From: an uncultured Clostridia bacterium
GTDB taxonomy: Bacteria; Bacillota; Clostridia; Christensenellales; Borkfalkiaceae
Length of the DNA: 15,573 nucleotides
Assembly (NCBI GenBank): GCA_905235815.1
Contig: CAJOMT010000019.1
Location: forward strand, 1-15,573
Reading direction: 5' to 3'
This document shows, piece after piece, positions 1 to 7,219 of this stretch. Numbering within the stretch: position 1 is the first letter of the stretch; every line of letters starts with the position of its first letter. A model generated the notes under the pieces. The model did not search any database, was not told the origin of the DNA, and was given only the letters and a program-made list of their open reading frames with translations. A program made the position numbers and the translations under genes.

Positions 1-640
1 TCATATCGACAACTTTGGAGCCGTCAATATAGACTTTGACAATCGAACCGTCCGCTACGATACGCATATTGTGCCACATTAAAGCATAATAATTTGCGAC
101 TCCCGGAATATCTTCTTCATAGAGGTTTCCCAAAACGTTGCCGCTAACAATGGGGCCCCAAAGCGTGATTTTGCCGTTCTGCTGCATAAATACGCCTGCG
201 CCGCCGCCCTCTACAGTGTAGTTCTTGCCGGGTATCTGTTGACGAATACCTATTACCGGCCAAAATGCCGTAAGCGAGCCGGCTTTGAAATCAACGCTGA
301 GTTCAAAGTTGTCATAAACTTCTCCGATATAAGTCATAATGGCAATATTGATTGTAGTGTCCTCTATATCAATGTTGCCTTTGCGGGTAATAATTCCGTC
401 TTCTACAGCCCAAGTGTAAGACAATTCATCGCTTCTGCGCGCATTTTGCGAAGAACAGAAATAAAAATCGAATTTCTCCGCTACCGAAGAAGCGCTATCG
501 AACGTTTCAACCACGTCCCACTCTTGCGCCCGTTCGGAAAACTGCGTATCTTCGGCTTTTGCCGAAGCGATTATCGCAGAACTTCCGAAACTGAGCGTAA
601 GAATGAATAAAAATCCTAAAAATACCGATGATTTCTTCAT
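1..640 (-). CDS. Secreted concanavalin-like (DUF1080/LamG-type) protein, 3' end cut by window edge
   Basis: The gene starts at 640 and stays open to the window edge, giving 213 codons of N-terminal sequence. A signal peptide is clear: MKKSS, a hydrophobic stretch, then an AKA|ED-type cleavage site near residue 29, so the protein is exported. The rest resembles a concanavalin-A-like beta-sandwich of the DUF1080/LamG kind: W-A-V-E-D-G-I-I-T-R, then YDNFELSVDFKAG, a glycine-rich GGGAGVFMQ segment and VKVYIDGSKVV. The same landmarks, including VKVLVDGK, occur in the protein at 3182-4522, so the two look paralogous. The start lies 2 bases after the stop of the upstream lipoprotein gene, and a GAGGCG ribosome site sits inside that gene's last codons, so co-translation is likely. 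Its role could be glycan binding or glycan cleavage; the sequence does not decide. Any C-terminal Ig domains or anchor would lie outside the window. Confidence 0.8.
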   Translation of the reverse strand, partial: MKKSSVFLGFLFILTLSFGSSAIIASAKAEDTQFSERAQEWDVVETFDSASSVAEKFDFYFCSSQNARRSDELSYTWAVEDGIITRKGNIDIEDTTINIAIMTYIGEVYDNFELSVDFKAGSLTAFWPVIGIRQQIPGKNYTVEGGGAGVFMQQNGKITLWGPIVSGNVLGNLYEEDIPGVANYYALMWHNMRIVADGSIVKVYIDGSKVVDM

Positions 641-642
641 TT

Positions 643-3180
643 TCACGCCTCTACCAATTTATTTTGCAACGTAATGTAATACGTCGTGTCTGCCGGAAGT
701 TTTACAATGTATTTTTCACCATCGAACTTAACGTTTGGCGAAGTAATATTTTTATTGACCTCTATTTGATATACTCTGTTGCCGTAATGATATTCCCTTA
801 CTCCTGCGTAAGACATATCCGAAGGCAAACAACTCTGAATTTTTAAGCCTTTTACATCTGGCTGAATTCCTACTATATCCGTCACAAACGTCAAAGGCAC
901 CAATCCCGATTCGGGGAATTCGCCGTTTATACTTACTTGATAACCACCGAACGTCGTTCTCGGATCTCTACGGAGAGAGTCGATATGGAATTCGTCCATA
1001 ATCGCATTAAATCTTTTTATTGCATTGTCGCCCGAAATGACCGTTCTCCCGGATACGTCATAATAAGAGGTATAGAAAATCGTTCCGCCGTTTTGCATTT
1101 GCAAGCCGTATTCGCCCCAATGACCGGGCAATACGTCGTTGAAGGCGTGACCGTTATACCACCAATAATGCAAGCCGTCTTCTTCAATGCTCTCAATGGC
1201 AACGGTATTCGATCTGGCAGATACTTTAAAATTATATATATCTTCGCCCTTGGACGTATCGGTTGCTATAATTCTCTTGCCGTCTACCCAATCGTAAATC
1301 TCAACCGCCTGTTCTTTTGAAGCAAGACCTGCCGAAACTGCCATAAAGTTTATAACCGTAACGCCGAAATCGAGACGGTCGCCTTTTATGTTTATGGCAG
1401 AAATATATCTGCCCTTTTCAGCGTCCCAAAAATATTCGTTGAACTTTGCCTTTACCCTCTGCGCCAATGTGAGATAGTAGTTGGCGTTATCGGTGTTGCC
1501 GAGATAGTTCTCAATATCCGCCATTGCCTCGACAGCTTGATAGAACAATACGTTTTCGTACGCAGAATTATATCCGCAGAAGTTCCAGCTGTCCCAATAG
1601 TTAGACGACACGCCGTATACCGTACCGTCGTTTCTCGGATCGTATATCGTCATAAGCCCAGACTCGCCGTTGAGGTTTATAAGCATATATTCCATAGCCT
1701 TGCGGATCTTGTCTATCATCTTCTGACCTTTTCCGTTTACGCTCGACAGAAAACCTTCGGTTCCGTTTCCCGTCAATAAATAATCACGGGAAGCAATGAT
1801 AAGCATTGGGTTATTCGTATAGTGGTTCTGCTCGTCTAAGTGCTGAGGCGCTGCATCTGTAGCCCATATAAACCCGTCGTCTCTCGGATTGTCCTCGTAC
1901 TCGTCCTCGTCTACAACGTATTTACCGGTGCTTTCATCATAATACCAACCGTCACCGCCGTAGACAGCATTTTTCAACGAATTAACGTGAATATTTATCG
2001 CCTCATTATAATCCGTCCAATTTAATTTTGCACCGTTCCACGCCGTCCATTCGATAGACGCCGTCATCGTATGACCGGAACGGAAAGGATCTATGTTCGG
2101 AGCCGCACCACGCAAAGAATTGAACATTCTCGGCTCGGTTTTGGCTATACCGAAAATCGCCCACATATTACTTAAATCGGCGCTATAATATCCGTCGTAC
2201 GACGTATACAATTCAGTACCTTTAGTGCCGTATACACGCATTTCTTCTACGCTGAAATATTTCATTCCAGAAGCAGAAAGCGGGTACATTAAACTACGAA
2301 TACGAATTCCGTTCGCCGCTATTTTATCCATCGGTAACGAAAGCGTCGCACCTTTCGGGTTCGGGAAGTTCATTATACAGTTATACGGTCCACCATTCTC
2401 CGTCACGGAGTTCGGTAACACGTAGTAATAGTGAGGCATTGAATACCACACTTTTCCGCCGTCCGTCGTGTATTCAATGGAAATATTGGACGGGAAAATC
2501 GCTACGTCCGCAGGGAATTTGATTTCAATCGTATTTAAAGTGTAATACCCGTCGAACAAATATCCGATGTAATCTTCAGACGCAACAGAGTCCGAAACGG
2601 CACTTTGCCATTTGGTCTTATTATTGCCGTCCGCAATGTTCGCAAAGCCGTAATTTTCACCTGACGTCGTGGAGCCGATCGCCTTGACGTTTTGTATCAT
2701 TTCGTCAACGTAATTCTCGCCGCTGACCTTTAAGGTCTGAGGAGCCGTCCAGCCGTACATTTTACCCGACGCTAAATTCATTGCGCAGGCTTTGACCTGG
2801 TAATTTCCGGCTTTTTTATAGGTATGATACACTTCTCCGACTACTTTATACTTGTCGTTATAGGCATAAGGTCCGTTATAACTCCACGTACCGTCACCCC
2901 AATCGACAACGTAATAATTATAGTTGTCCAAAGCAATATCGAGCGAAACGTATGCCGTTAAACTTGCGCCCGTTTTTGCAGTAGAAGCGGGCGGAATTAT
3001 CAGATTGACGTTTGCGCCCGTCTTTTGTGCGTTTTGTGTCATTTCATATTCTATTTCTTTCATATCTGTTATAACTTCTCCGTTATCTTTTGAGGAGTCG
3101 GATGAAGGATTTCCTCCGTTACACCCGACAAAAGAAAATACCATAACAATACAGAGTAAAGTTGCAAAAATCTTTTTCAT
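643..3180 (-). CDS. Surface lipoprotein: PKD + F5/8C (CBM32-like) + six-hairpin glycosidase-like domain
   Basis: This 845-residue protein starts with a lipoprotein signal (MKKIFATLLC...SFVGC, lipid Cys20) and a low-complexity Ser/Asp linker. Residues 70-153 form a PKD-type domain with the hallmark WGDGT (94-98) and HTYKKAGNYQVKA. Residues about 164-318 look like an F5/8 type C (discoidin, CBM32-like) carbohydrate-binding domain: the IADGNNKTKWQS and LNTIEIKF pattern, ending in VEEMRVYG. From about 335 to 780 the sequence is rich in aromatic helices (NYWDSWNFCGYNSAYENVLFYQA at 527-549, WGEYGLQMQNGG at 688-699), as in (alpha/alpha)6 six-hairpin glycosidases. I cannot assign a GH family, and the GH78 DxxxRDE signature is absent. 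An acidic insert lies at 424-435. The role is probably glycan binding and cleavage at the cell surface. It sits between two concanavalin-like genes, and its ribosome site lies inside the upstream gene. Confidence 0.85.
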   Translation of the reverse strand: MKKIFATLLCIVMVFSFVGCNGGNPSSDSSKDNGEVITDMKEIEYEMTQNAQKTGANVNLIIPPASTAKTGASLTAYVSLDIALDNYNYYVVDWGDGTWSYNGPYAYNDKYKVVGEVYHTYKKAGNYQVKACAMNLASGKMYGWTAPQTLKVSGENYVDEMIQNVKAIGSTTSGENYGFANIADGNNKTKWQSAVSDSVASEDYIGYLFDGYYTLNTIEIKFPADVAIFPSNISIEYTTDGGKVWYSMPHYYYVLPNSVTENGGPYNCIMNFPNPKGATLSLPMDKIAANGIRIRSLMYPLSASGMKYFSVEEMRVYGTKGTELYTSYDGYYSADLSNMWAIFGIAKTEPRMFNSLRGAAPNIDPFRSGHTMTASIEWTAWNGAKLNWTDYNEAINIHVNSLKNAVYGGDGWYYDESTGKYVVDEDEYEDNPRDDGFIWATDAAPQHLDEQNHYTNNPMLIIASRDYLLTGNGTEGFLSSVNGKGQKMIDKIRKAMEYMLINLNGESGLMTIYDPRNDGTVYGVSSNYWDSWNFCGYNSAYENVLFYQAVEAMADIENYLGNTDNANYYLTLAQRVKAKFNEYFWDAEKGRYISAINIKGDRLDFGVTVINFMAVSAGLASKEQAVEIYDWVDGKRIIATDTSKGEDIYNFKVSARSNTVAIESIEEDGLHYWWYNGHAFNDVLPGHWGEYGLQMQNGGTIFYTSYYDVSGRTVISGDNAIKRFNAIMDEFHIDSLRRDPRTTFGGYQVSINGEFPESGLVPLTFVTDIVGIQPDVKGLKIQSCLPSDMSYAGVREYHYGNRVYQIEVNKNITSPNVKFDGEKYIVKLPADTTYYITLQNKLVEA

Positions 3181-3181
3181 A

Positions 3182-4522
3182 TTATCTCTGTCTCCTCCTC
3201 ATAAGCGCTACGACTGCCGCCGCGCCGAATAACAATGCGATAGGACCTGCCTCGATATAACCGGCGCAACCGCTTGACAGCGAACTGCTTTCTGCCGCCG
3301 TTCCTTTGACCGTTACCGTACACGTCGCAGAAAATTTGCCGTTATAATCCTTTACGGTAATTACGCAGGTTCCTACGCCCATTGCCGTTACCGTACCGTT
3401 ATTGACGATAGCGACTTTCGAATCGGAAGTACTCCACTTAAATCCTTGATTTTCCGCTTCTTCGGGAAAATAAGACACTGACAAATATAATTTTCCGCCT
3501 ACCGTCTCAATGGTCCCCGACGCCTTATCCAAAACGACGCCTTCAAGTTCGGGAATAACTTCATCGATCGTTACTAATAGCGAATCCTTAAAACCTCCGT
3601 CAACCGTAATAACCTCAATTTCCGTAACTCCCGCTTTCAATGGGCGAATATATCCCTCATTATCCACTATGGCAATGTCGGGGTTGATAGACAAGAAACG
3701 AACGTCTTTAACCGTAGCGTCGGCAGGTTGAACGGCGTACTCGTATTTTAACTTTTCATCCGAAAGTTTCATTTCCACGGTTTTATTCGTCGCTTTTACG
3801 CCTGTCGTTGCCGTATAAGCTTCAAGGGCGATACGATTTCCGTGTTCGTCCAGATTGTAGATTGTAACGCCGTCGGAAAAAGCACCTGCGGTGTTCGCCG
3901 TAAATAAGCCTATTTTGCCATAACGCAAAAGTTCGGACGGAATAACTTTATTGATACGCTCTTTGCCGTCTACTAAAACCTTGACGTAATCTTCGCAAAC
4001 GATGACCTTCAACTCATAAAACCCCGTTCTCTCTTCAAGCATAACTGAGGTTTCTTTTTTCGTTATCGTGCTGCCGCACAATTCAACGTAAGGGCCCGGC
4101 ATAAAATATACGGCGTTGCCATCGGCAAGATGGCGAAGCTTAATATCGTTTTTACCGAAAACTATTCCTGTTAAACCGTTGTCGCCATAAGCAACTTTTG
4201 TGGTAAGTTCAAAATAGCGGAAATAGCAGTCGCTAAAATACGCAACTGCATAATTCCCGGTAACGTCCTCACCGTCTAAATCGTTTATTCTGCTTAAAAC
4301 ACCGCCTTGCACTGACCAATGAGCCTTTAATTCTTCACCGTCGCCGTACAACTTCTGAACAAATGCGGCATTTAACTTACTGCCCAAATCTTCATCGCTG
4401 AAATTTACGGTAAAAGGTCTCGCTTCCGTATCGGCAACGGCTCTATAACCGACGTTTTTTGTCGGTAATACCAGAACCACCGCCGCAAGCGCAACGCATA
4501 AAAACGTTACTATTTTTTTCAT
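3182..4522 (-). CDS. Cell-surface concanavalin-like protein with two BIG2-type Ig domains and Cys/TM/Arg C-terminal anchor
   Basis: I choose the start at 4522, giving 446 residues, because AGGAGG lies 4 bases upstream and the product then begins with a normal signal peptide (MKKIVTFLCVALAAVVLVLP). The longer in-frame reading to 4621 would overlap the solute-binding gene and add a charged, non-signal N-terminus. Residues about 35-225 form a concanavalin-A-like domain (W-S-V-Q-G-G-V-L-S-R, YFELTTKVAYGDNGLTGIVFG, VKVLVDGK) like that of the protein at 1-640. Residues 235-320 and 325-406 are two bacterial Ig-like (BIG2-type) repeats with the pattern S-x-(N/D)-P/S-x-x-A-I-V-x-x-x-G, then A-G-V/G-T. 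The C-terminus has SSGCAG (416-421), one hydrophobic helix and MRRRQR, a sorting-signal-like tail. It probably binds glycan at the envelope; an enzymatic role is possible. Confidence 0.85.
   Translation of the reverse strand: MKKIVTFLCVALAAVVLVLPTKNVGYRAVADTEARPFTVNFSDEDLGSKLNAAFVQKLYGDGEELKAHWSVQGGVLSRINDLDGEDVTGNYAVAYFSDCYFRYFELTTKVAYGDNGLTGIVFGKNDIKLRHLADGNAVYFMPGPYVELCGSTITKKETSVMLEERTGFYELKVIVCEDYVKVLVDGKERINKVIPSELLRYGKIGLFTANTAGAFSDGVTIYNLDEHGNRIALEAYTATTGVKATNKTVEMKLSDEKLKYEYAVQPADATVKDVRFLSINPDIAIVDNEGYIRPLKAGVTEIEVITVDGGFKDSLLVTIDEVIPELEGVVLDKASGTIETVGGKLYLSVSYFPEEAENQGFKWSTSDSKVAIVNNGTVTAMGVGTCVITVKDYNGKFSATCTVTVKGTAAESSSLSSGCAGYIEAGPIALLFGAAAVVALMRRRQR
3194..3199 (-). promoter_or_regulatory. 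Ribosome site built from Arg codons of the preceding gene
   Basis: The Shine-Dalgarno AGGAGG for the lipoprotein gene starting at 3180 is formed by consecutive Arg codons (AGG AGG AGA) of the C-terminal RRRQR tail of the upstream gene. That gene stops one base before the next ATG. Spacing from AGGAGG to the ATG is 13 bases; the overlapping AGGAG at 3192-3196 gives 11. This suggests translational coupling of the two surface proteins. Confidence 0.6.
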
Positions 4523-4526
4523 TTTT

Positions 4527-4532
4527 CCTCCT
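4527..4532 (-). promoter_or_regulatory. Ribosome site that fixes the start at 4522
   Basis: AGGAGG lies 4 bases upstream of the ATG at 4522. No comparable site precedes the longer in-frame ATG at 4621, so this site decides the start of the Ig-domain surface protein and removes an apparent 76-base overlap with the solute-binding gene. Confidence 0.7.
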
Positions 4533-4545
4533 CGGATGAATAGCA

Positions 4546-6279
4546 TTACGCTATCCATCCGTAATTCTTGAATTGTTTTTTCGCATCCTCTAAAATTTTG
4601 TCTCCGCCGCTTCTCTTCCAATCGGCAACAAAAGCATTGTACTCATCTTGATATTTTTGCTCGCTCCAATCTTTTGCAGTTACGTATTTATATTCAAACG
4701 CCTGCATCTTCTTAGTCAAAGCGGAAACAGTGGACGGATCCAATTTCAAAACCGAGCCGTATTGCAATCTTCTCGTATAATTAGCGGTAGCCGCATCGTG
4801 TTCTATGACCTTCATTATGGTTTTGGTGATGTCCTTGTCACTCGTACCTTGTACGACGCCGTCGTCTTTACTGCGGAAAAACATACCCCAGTCCCAAGCG
4901 CCCGGATATTGCGAACGGTAAGACCTCGTTGCAACTCCCTCGTCGCCCGTGTACAAAAATACGCGTTCAGATCCCTCTATCGTTTGGAATTCAAGCGTAC
5001 TTTCTACGCCGACACCCCAACGGAGAGCGTCGTATGCAGCCGAACGATTATATTGCGTTTTGCCGTTCGACACAGTTTTGGTCATTGCCAAATCGTCCAA
5101 CAACTTAACGATTTTTTCCATCTTTGCTTCATCGTTAGCCGCCTTGACGGATACGGTTATTATCGTACCGAGGAATCCGTCCGAAGCTTGATAACCGCCG
5201 TTAGGACAAGCGGGATCTTTCGGCACAGGATAAGTTTTCCACCAATCAGTAGTATCTATCGGTGTAGTGCCGTCTTTAGCCGCAATACGATTAAAATATG
5301 CTTGCGTGGTTTCACTGATTTCTCCCGTATACCACTCTATACCTATTTTACCTTGAAAACTCGTCTTTTCCGTCACGCTCTGATAATACCAGTTAGGCTC
5401 TATCAATTCTTCTTTTATAATTGTTCTGATAAAATCGAGCATTAATTTTTCAGTGCCGTCGGTAATACCGAAATCGACGTTACCGTCTTCGTCGAAATAT
5501 ACGCCCCAAGGCAACTGACAAACAGCACCGTACATGAGCGGAACCCAAGTCCCCAGAACGCCGAAGTCGGTCTGCAGTCCCGCCGTAGAAAAGCCGAAAT
5601 TCTCCAATTTGTTTTGGTTACTGTTTTTATTTATTTTTATCCATCTTGCAAAATTCAACAAATCGTCGGGAGTGTTCGGTTCCCATCCGGCTCCCGCAGG
5701 ATAGTATTCCACTCCGTTAACGTAGCCGGCCGGGGCATTGCGATATTCGTCAGCCCAATCTTCTCTGATTTTTAACGACCAGGAAGGAGGATCCGGCAAA
5801 GTCCAAAGCGCCGCCAATCCGTTGTCTTCCGTCAACATAAGTTTCGCTATCGAATCCTCACCGGGCCTATCTGCGTCCTCAGTGTTGACTATCGCTTGGA
5901 AATTCGGCATTTTACTTAAATACGGATTCCAATCGGACAGTAAAACGCCTTGATTAAAGATAGTACGGAAACTATCGATATTCTCAAACGCAACGATATC
6001 CGGCATATCATCGGTATTCGAAAACATTAACTGAGACGTAGTCGAAAAATCACTTGCAGCCACAAGCGTTGCATCCAAGCCGTAATTATCCTTGATATAT
6101 TTCTTGTAAGGATCGTTGGCATTTGTAGGTGTTCCAACTGCTGCCGAACAAAGTATGGTTACTTCGTTCGAGCTCTTTGTACCCGTATCAACGGGTGTTC
6201 TGTCGCCACCACATCCGACTACTGTAAAAACAGCAACCGTTGAAAGTAAAAGACTGACAATACGTGTTTTTAATTTCAT
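4546..6279 (-). CDS. LplA-type extracellular solute-binding lipoprotein of a sugar ABC transporter
   Basis: This 577-residue protein has a lipoprotein signal peptide with the lipobox VVGC (lipid Cys23), then a Gly/Asp/Thr/Pro linker. The mature part has the large family-1 solute-binding architecture typical of LplA/YtcQ proteins, which are longer (about 500-580 residues) than ordinary maltose-type binding proteins. Supporting segments are KKYIKDNYGLDATLV, DDMPDIVAFE, LWTLPDPPSWSLKIREDWAD and TPDDLLNFARWIK. Tandem aromatic residues (W, Y) are frequent, as in oligosaccharide binders. It should capture oligosaccharides outside the membrane for the permeases encoded immediately upstream (6320-7207 and 7220-8674). 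The start has an AAAGGAG ribosome site. The 40-base gap before it is T/A-rich but shows no hairpin that I would call a terminator, so I place it in the operon. The substrate is inferred from neighbours only. Confidence 0.92.
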   Translation of the reverse strand: MKLKTRIVSLLLSTVAVFTVVGCGGDRTPVDTGTKSSNEVTILCSAAVGTPTNANDPYKKYIKDNYGLDATLVAASDFSTTSQLMFSNTDDMPDIVAFENIDSFRTIFNQGVLLSDWNPYLSKMPNFQAIVNTEDADRPGEDSIAKLMLTEDNGLAALWTLPDPPSWSLKIREDWADEYRNAPAGYVNGVEYYPAGAGWEPNTPDDLLNFARWIKINKNSNQNKLENFGFSTAGLQTDFGVLGTWVPLMYGAVCQLPWGVYFDEDGNVDFGITDGTEKLMLDFIRTIIKEELIEPNWYYQSVTEKTSFQGKIGIEWYTGEISETTQAYFNRIAAKDGTTPIDTTDWWKTYPVPKDPACPNGGYQASDGFLGTIITVSVKAANDEAKMEKIVKLLDDLAMTKTVSNGKTQYNRSAAYDALRWGVGVESTLEFQTIEGSERVFLYTGDEGVATRSYRSQYPGAWDWGMFFRSKDDGVVQGTSDKDITKTIMKVIEHDAATANYTRRLQYGSVLKLDPSTVSALTKKMQAFEYKYVTAKDWSEQKYQDEYNAFVADWKRSGGDKILEDAKKQFKNYGWIA

Positions 6280-6319
6280 AATAAAACTCCTTTTTATTTT
6301 TTTATTTTTTTAAAATGGG

Positions 6320-7207
6320 TTAACCTTTTACCGCGCCCATATAAACGCCGTCTTTAAAGAACTTCTGGAAGAACGGATATATACATAAAATAGGAACAAA
6401 TCCCACTATTGTTAGCGCCATTCTTGTCGTTAATTGATTGACGCTGCCGCCTGCGTTTATATCGATTACTGTCGAATCGACTTGCGAAAGATTGTTGAAA
6501 TTGATCATTATATAGTACTGCAACGTCCAAAGCTGCGAATGTGCCTGATCGATATAAATCATAACGTCAAACCAACTATTCCAATGTCCGACCATTGTGA
6601 ACAGTCCGATCGACGCAACTACCGGCGTTGACAATGGCAGAACTATTCTTAAGAACAGGCCCAATTCTCCGATTCCGTCAATGATAGCCGCCTCCTCTAC
6701 CTCTTTTGGCAGACCTAAAAAGAATTGCTTAAATATCAAAATATTCCAGGCGCTGACAATATTCGGCAAAATCATAACCCAAAAATTGTTCAGCAAATTC
6801 AATTCTTTATTTACCAAGTAATTTGGTATCAAGCCGCCCGAGAAGAAAATAGTAAACAACAAGAAATATATATAAATTTGCTTGCCGGGGAAATTATCTC
6901 TCGATAATATATATCCAACCAGTGCATTGATTACAACAGACGTAACCGTACCGACTACCGCCCTTAAAAGCGAAACTCCCAATGCTTTCAAAACGTAACT
7001 GCCCACGCCGAAGATTTTTTGATATGCCACAAACGTAGGATGCGTCGGAAATAGAATCAATATACCGTTTCTTCCCGCCCATTCCGCTTCACTTACAATC
7101 GATACGCCGAACGTATACAGTAGCGGATACAAGCAAAGTATCGCAAGCAAGACGGCAAGAGCTATGCACACTCCTTCAAAAATTTTATCGCCCTTTCCTC
7201 TAATCAT
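6320..7207 (-). CDS. LplC/YtcP-type ABC sugar permease
   Basis: This 295-residue inner-membrane protein has about six hydrophobic segments and the binding-protein-dependent permease signature at 171-191 (EEAAIIDGIGELGLFLRIVLP), the loop that contacts the ATPase. Length and the C-terminal ending FFKDGVYMGAVKG match the LplC/YtcP (CUT1, MalG-like) group. The start at 7207 has a GAGGTG ribosome site that lies just after the stop of the partner permease gene, 12 bases upstream. It would pair with the LplB-type permease at 7220-8674 and the lipoprotein at 4546-6279. No ATPase gene is present, so a shared MsmX-like ATPase encoded elsewhere is expected. Confidence 0.94.
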   Translation of the reverse strand: MIRGKGDKIFEGVCIALAVLLAILCLYPLLYTFGVSIVSEAEWAGRNGILILFPTHPTFVAYQKIFGVGSYVLKALGVSLLRAVVGTVTSVVINALVGYILSRDNFPGKQIYIYFLLFTIFFSGGLIPNYLVNKELNLLNNFWVMILPNIVSAWNILIFKQFFLGLPKEVEEAAIIDGIGELGLFLRIVLPLSTPVVASIGLFTMVGHWNSWFDVMIYIDQAHSQLWTLQYYIMINFNNLSQVDSTVIDINAGGSVNQLTTRMALTIVGFVPILCIYPFFQKFFKDGVYMGAVKG

Positions 7208-7219
7208 GTTAACACCTCA

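Noticed and set aside
4523..4621. 33-residue N-terminal extension of the Ig-domain surface protein
   Set aside because: It overlaps the solute-binding gene, is rich in charged residues, and precedes a proper signal peptide whose ATG at 4522 has AGGAGG just upstream.
4648..5445. 265-codon plus-strand open frame
   Set aside because: It lies wholly inside the solute-binding lipoprotein gene on the other strand, has Arg/Ser/Tyr-rich composition without domains, and has no ribosome site.
6280..6319. T/A-rich stretch between LplC-type permease and binding protein as a terminator
   Set aside because: There is no stable hairpin; it looks like a spacer with the AAAGGAG ribosome site of the binding protein.
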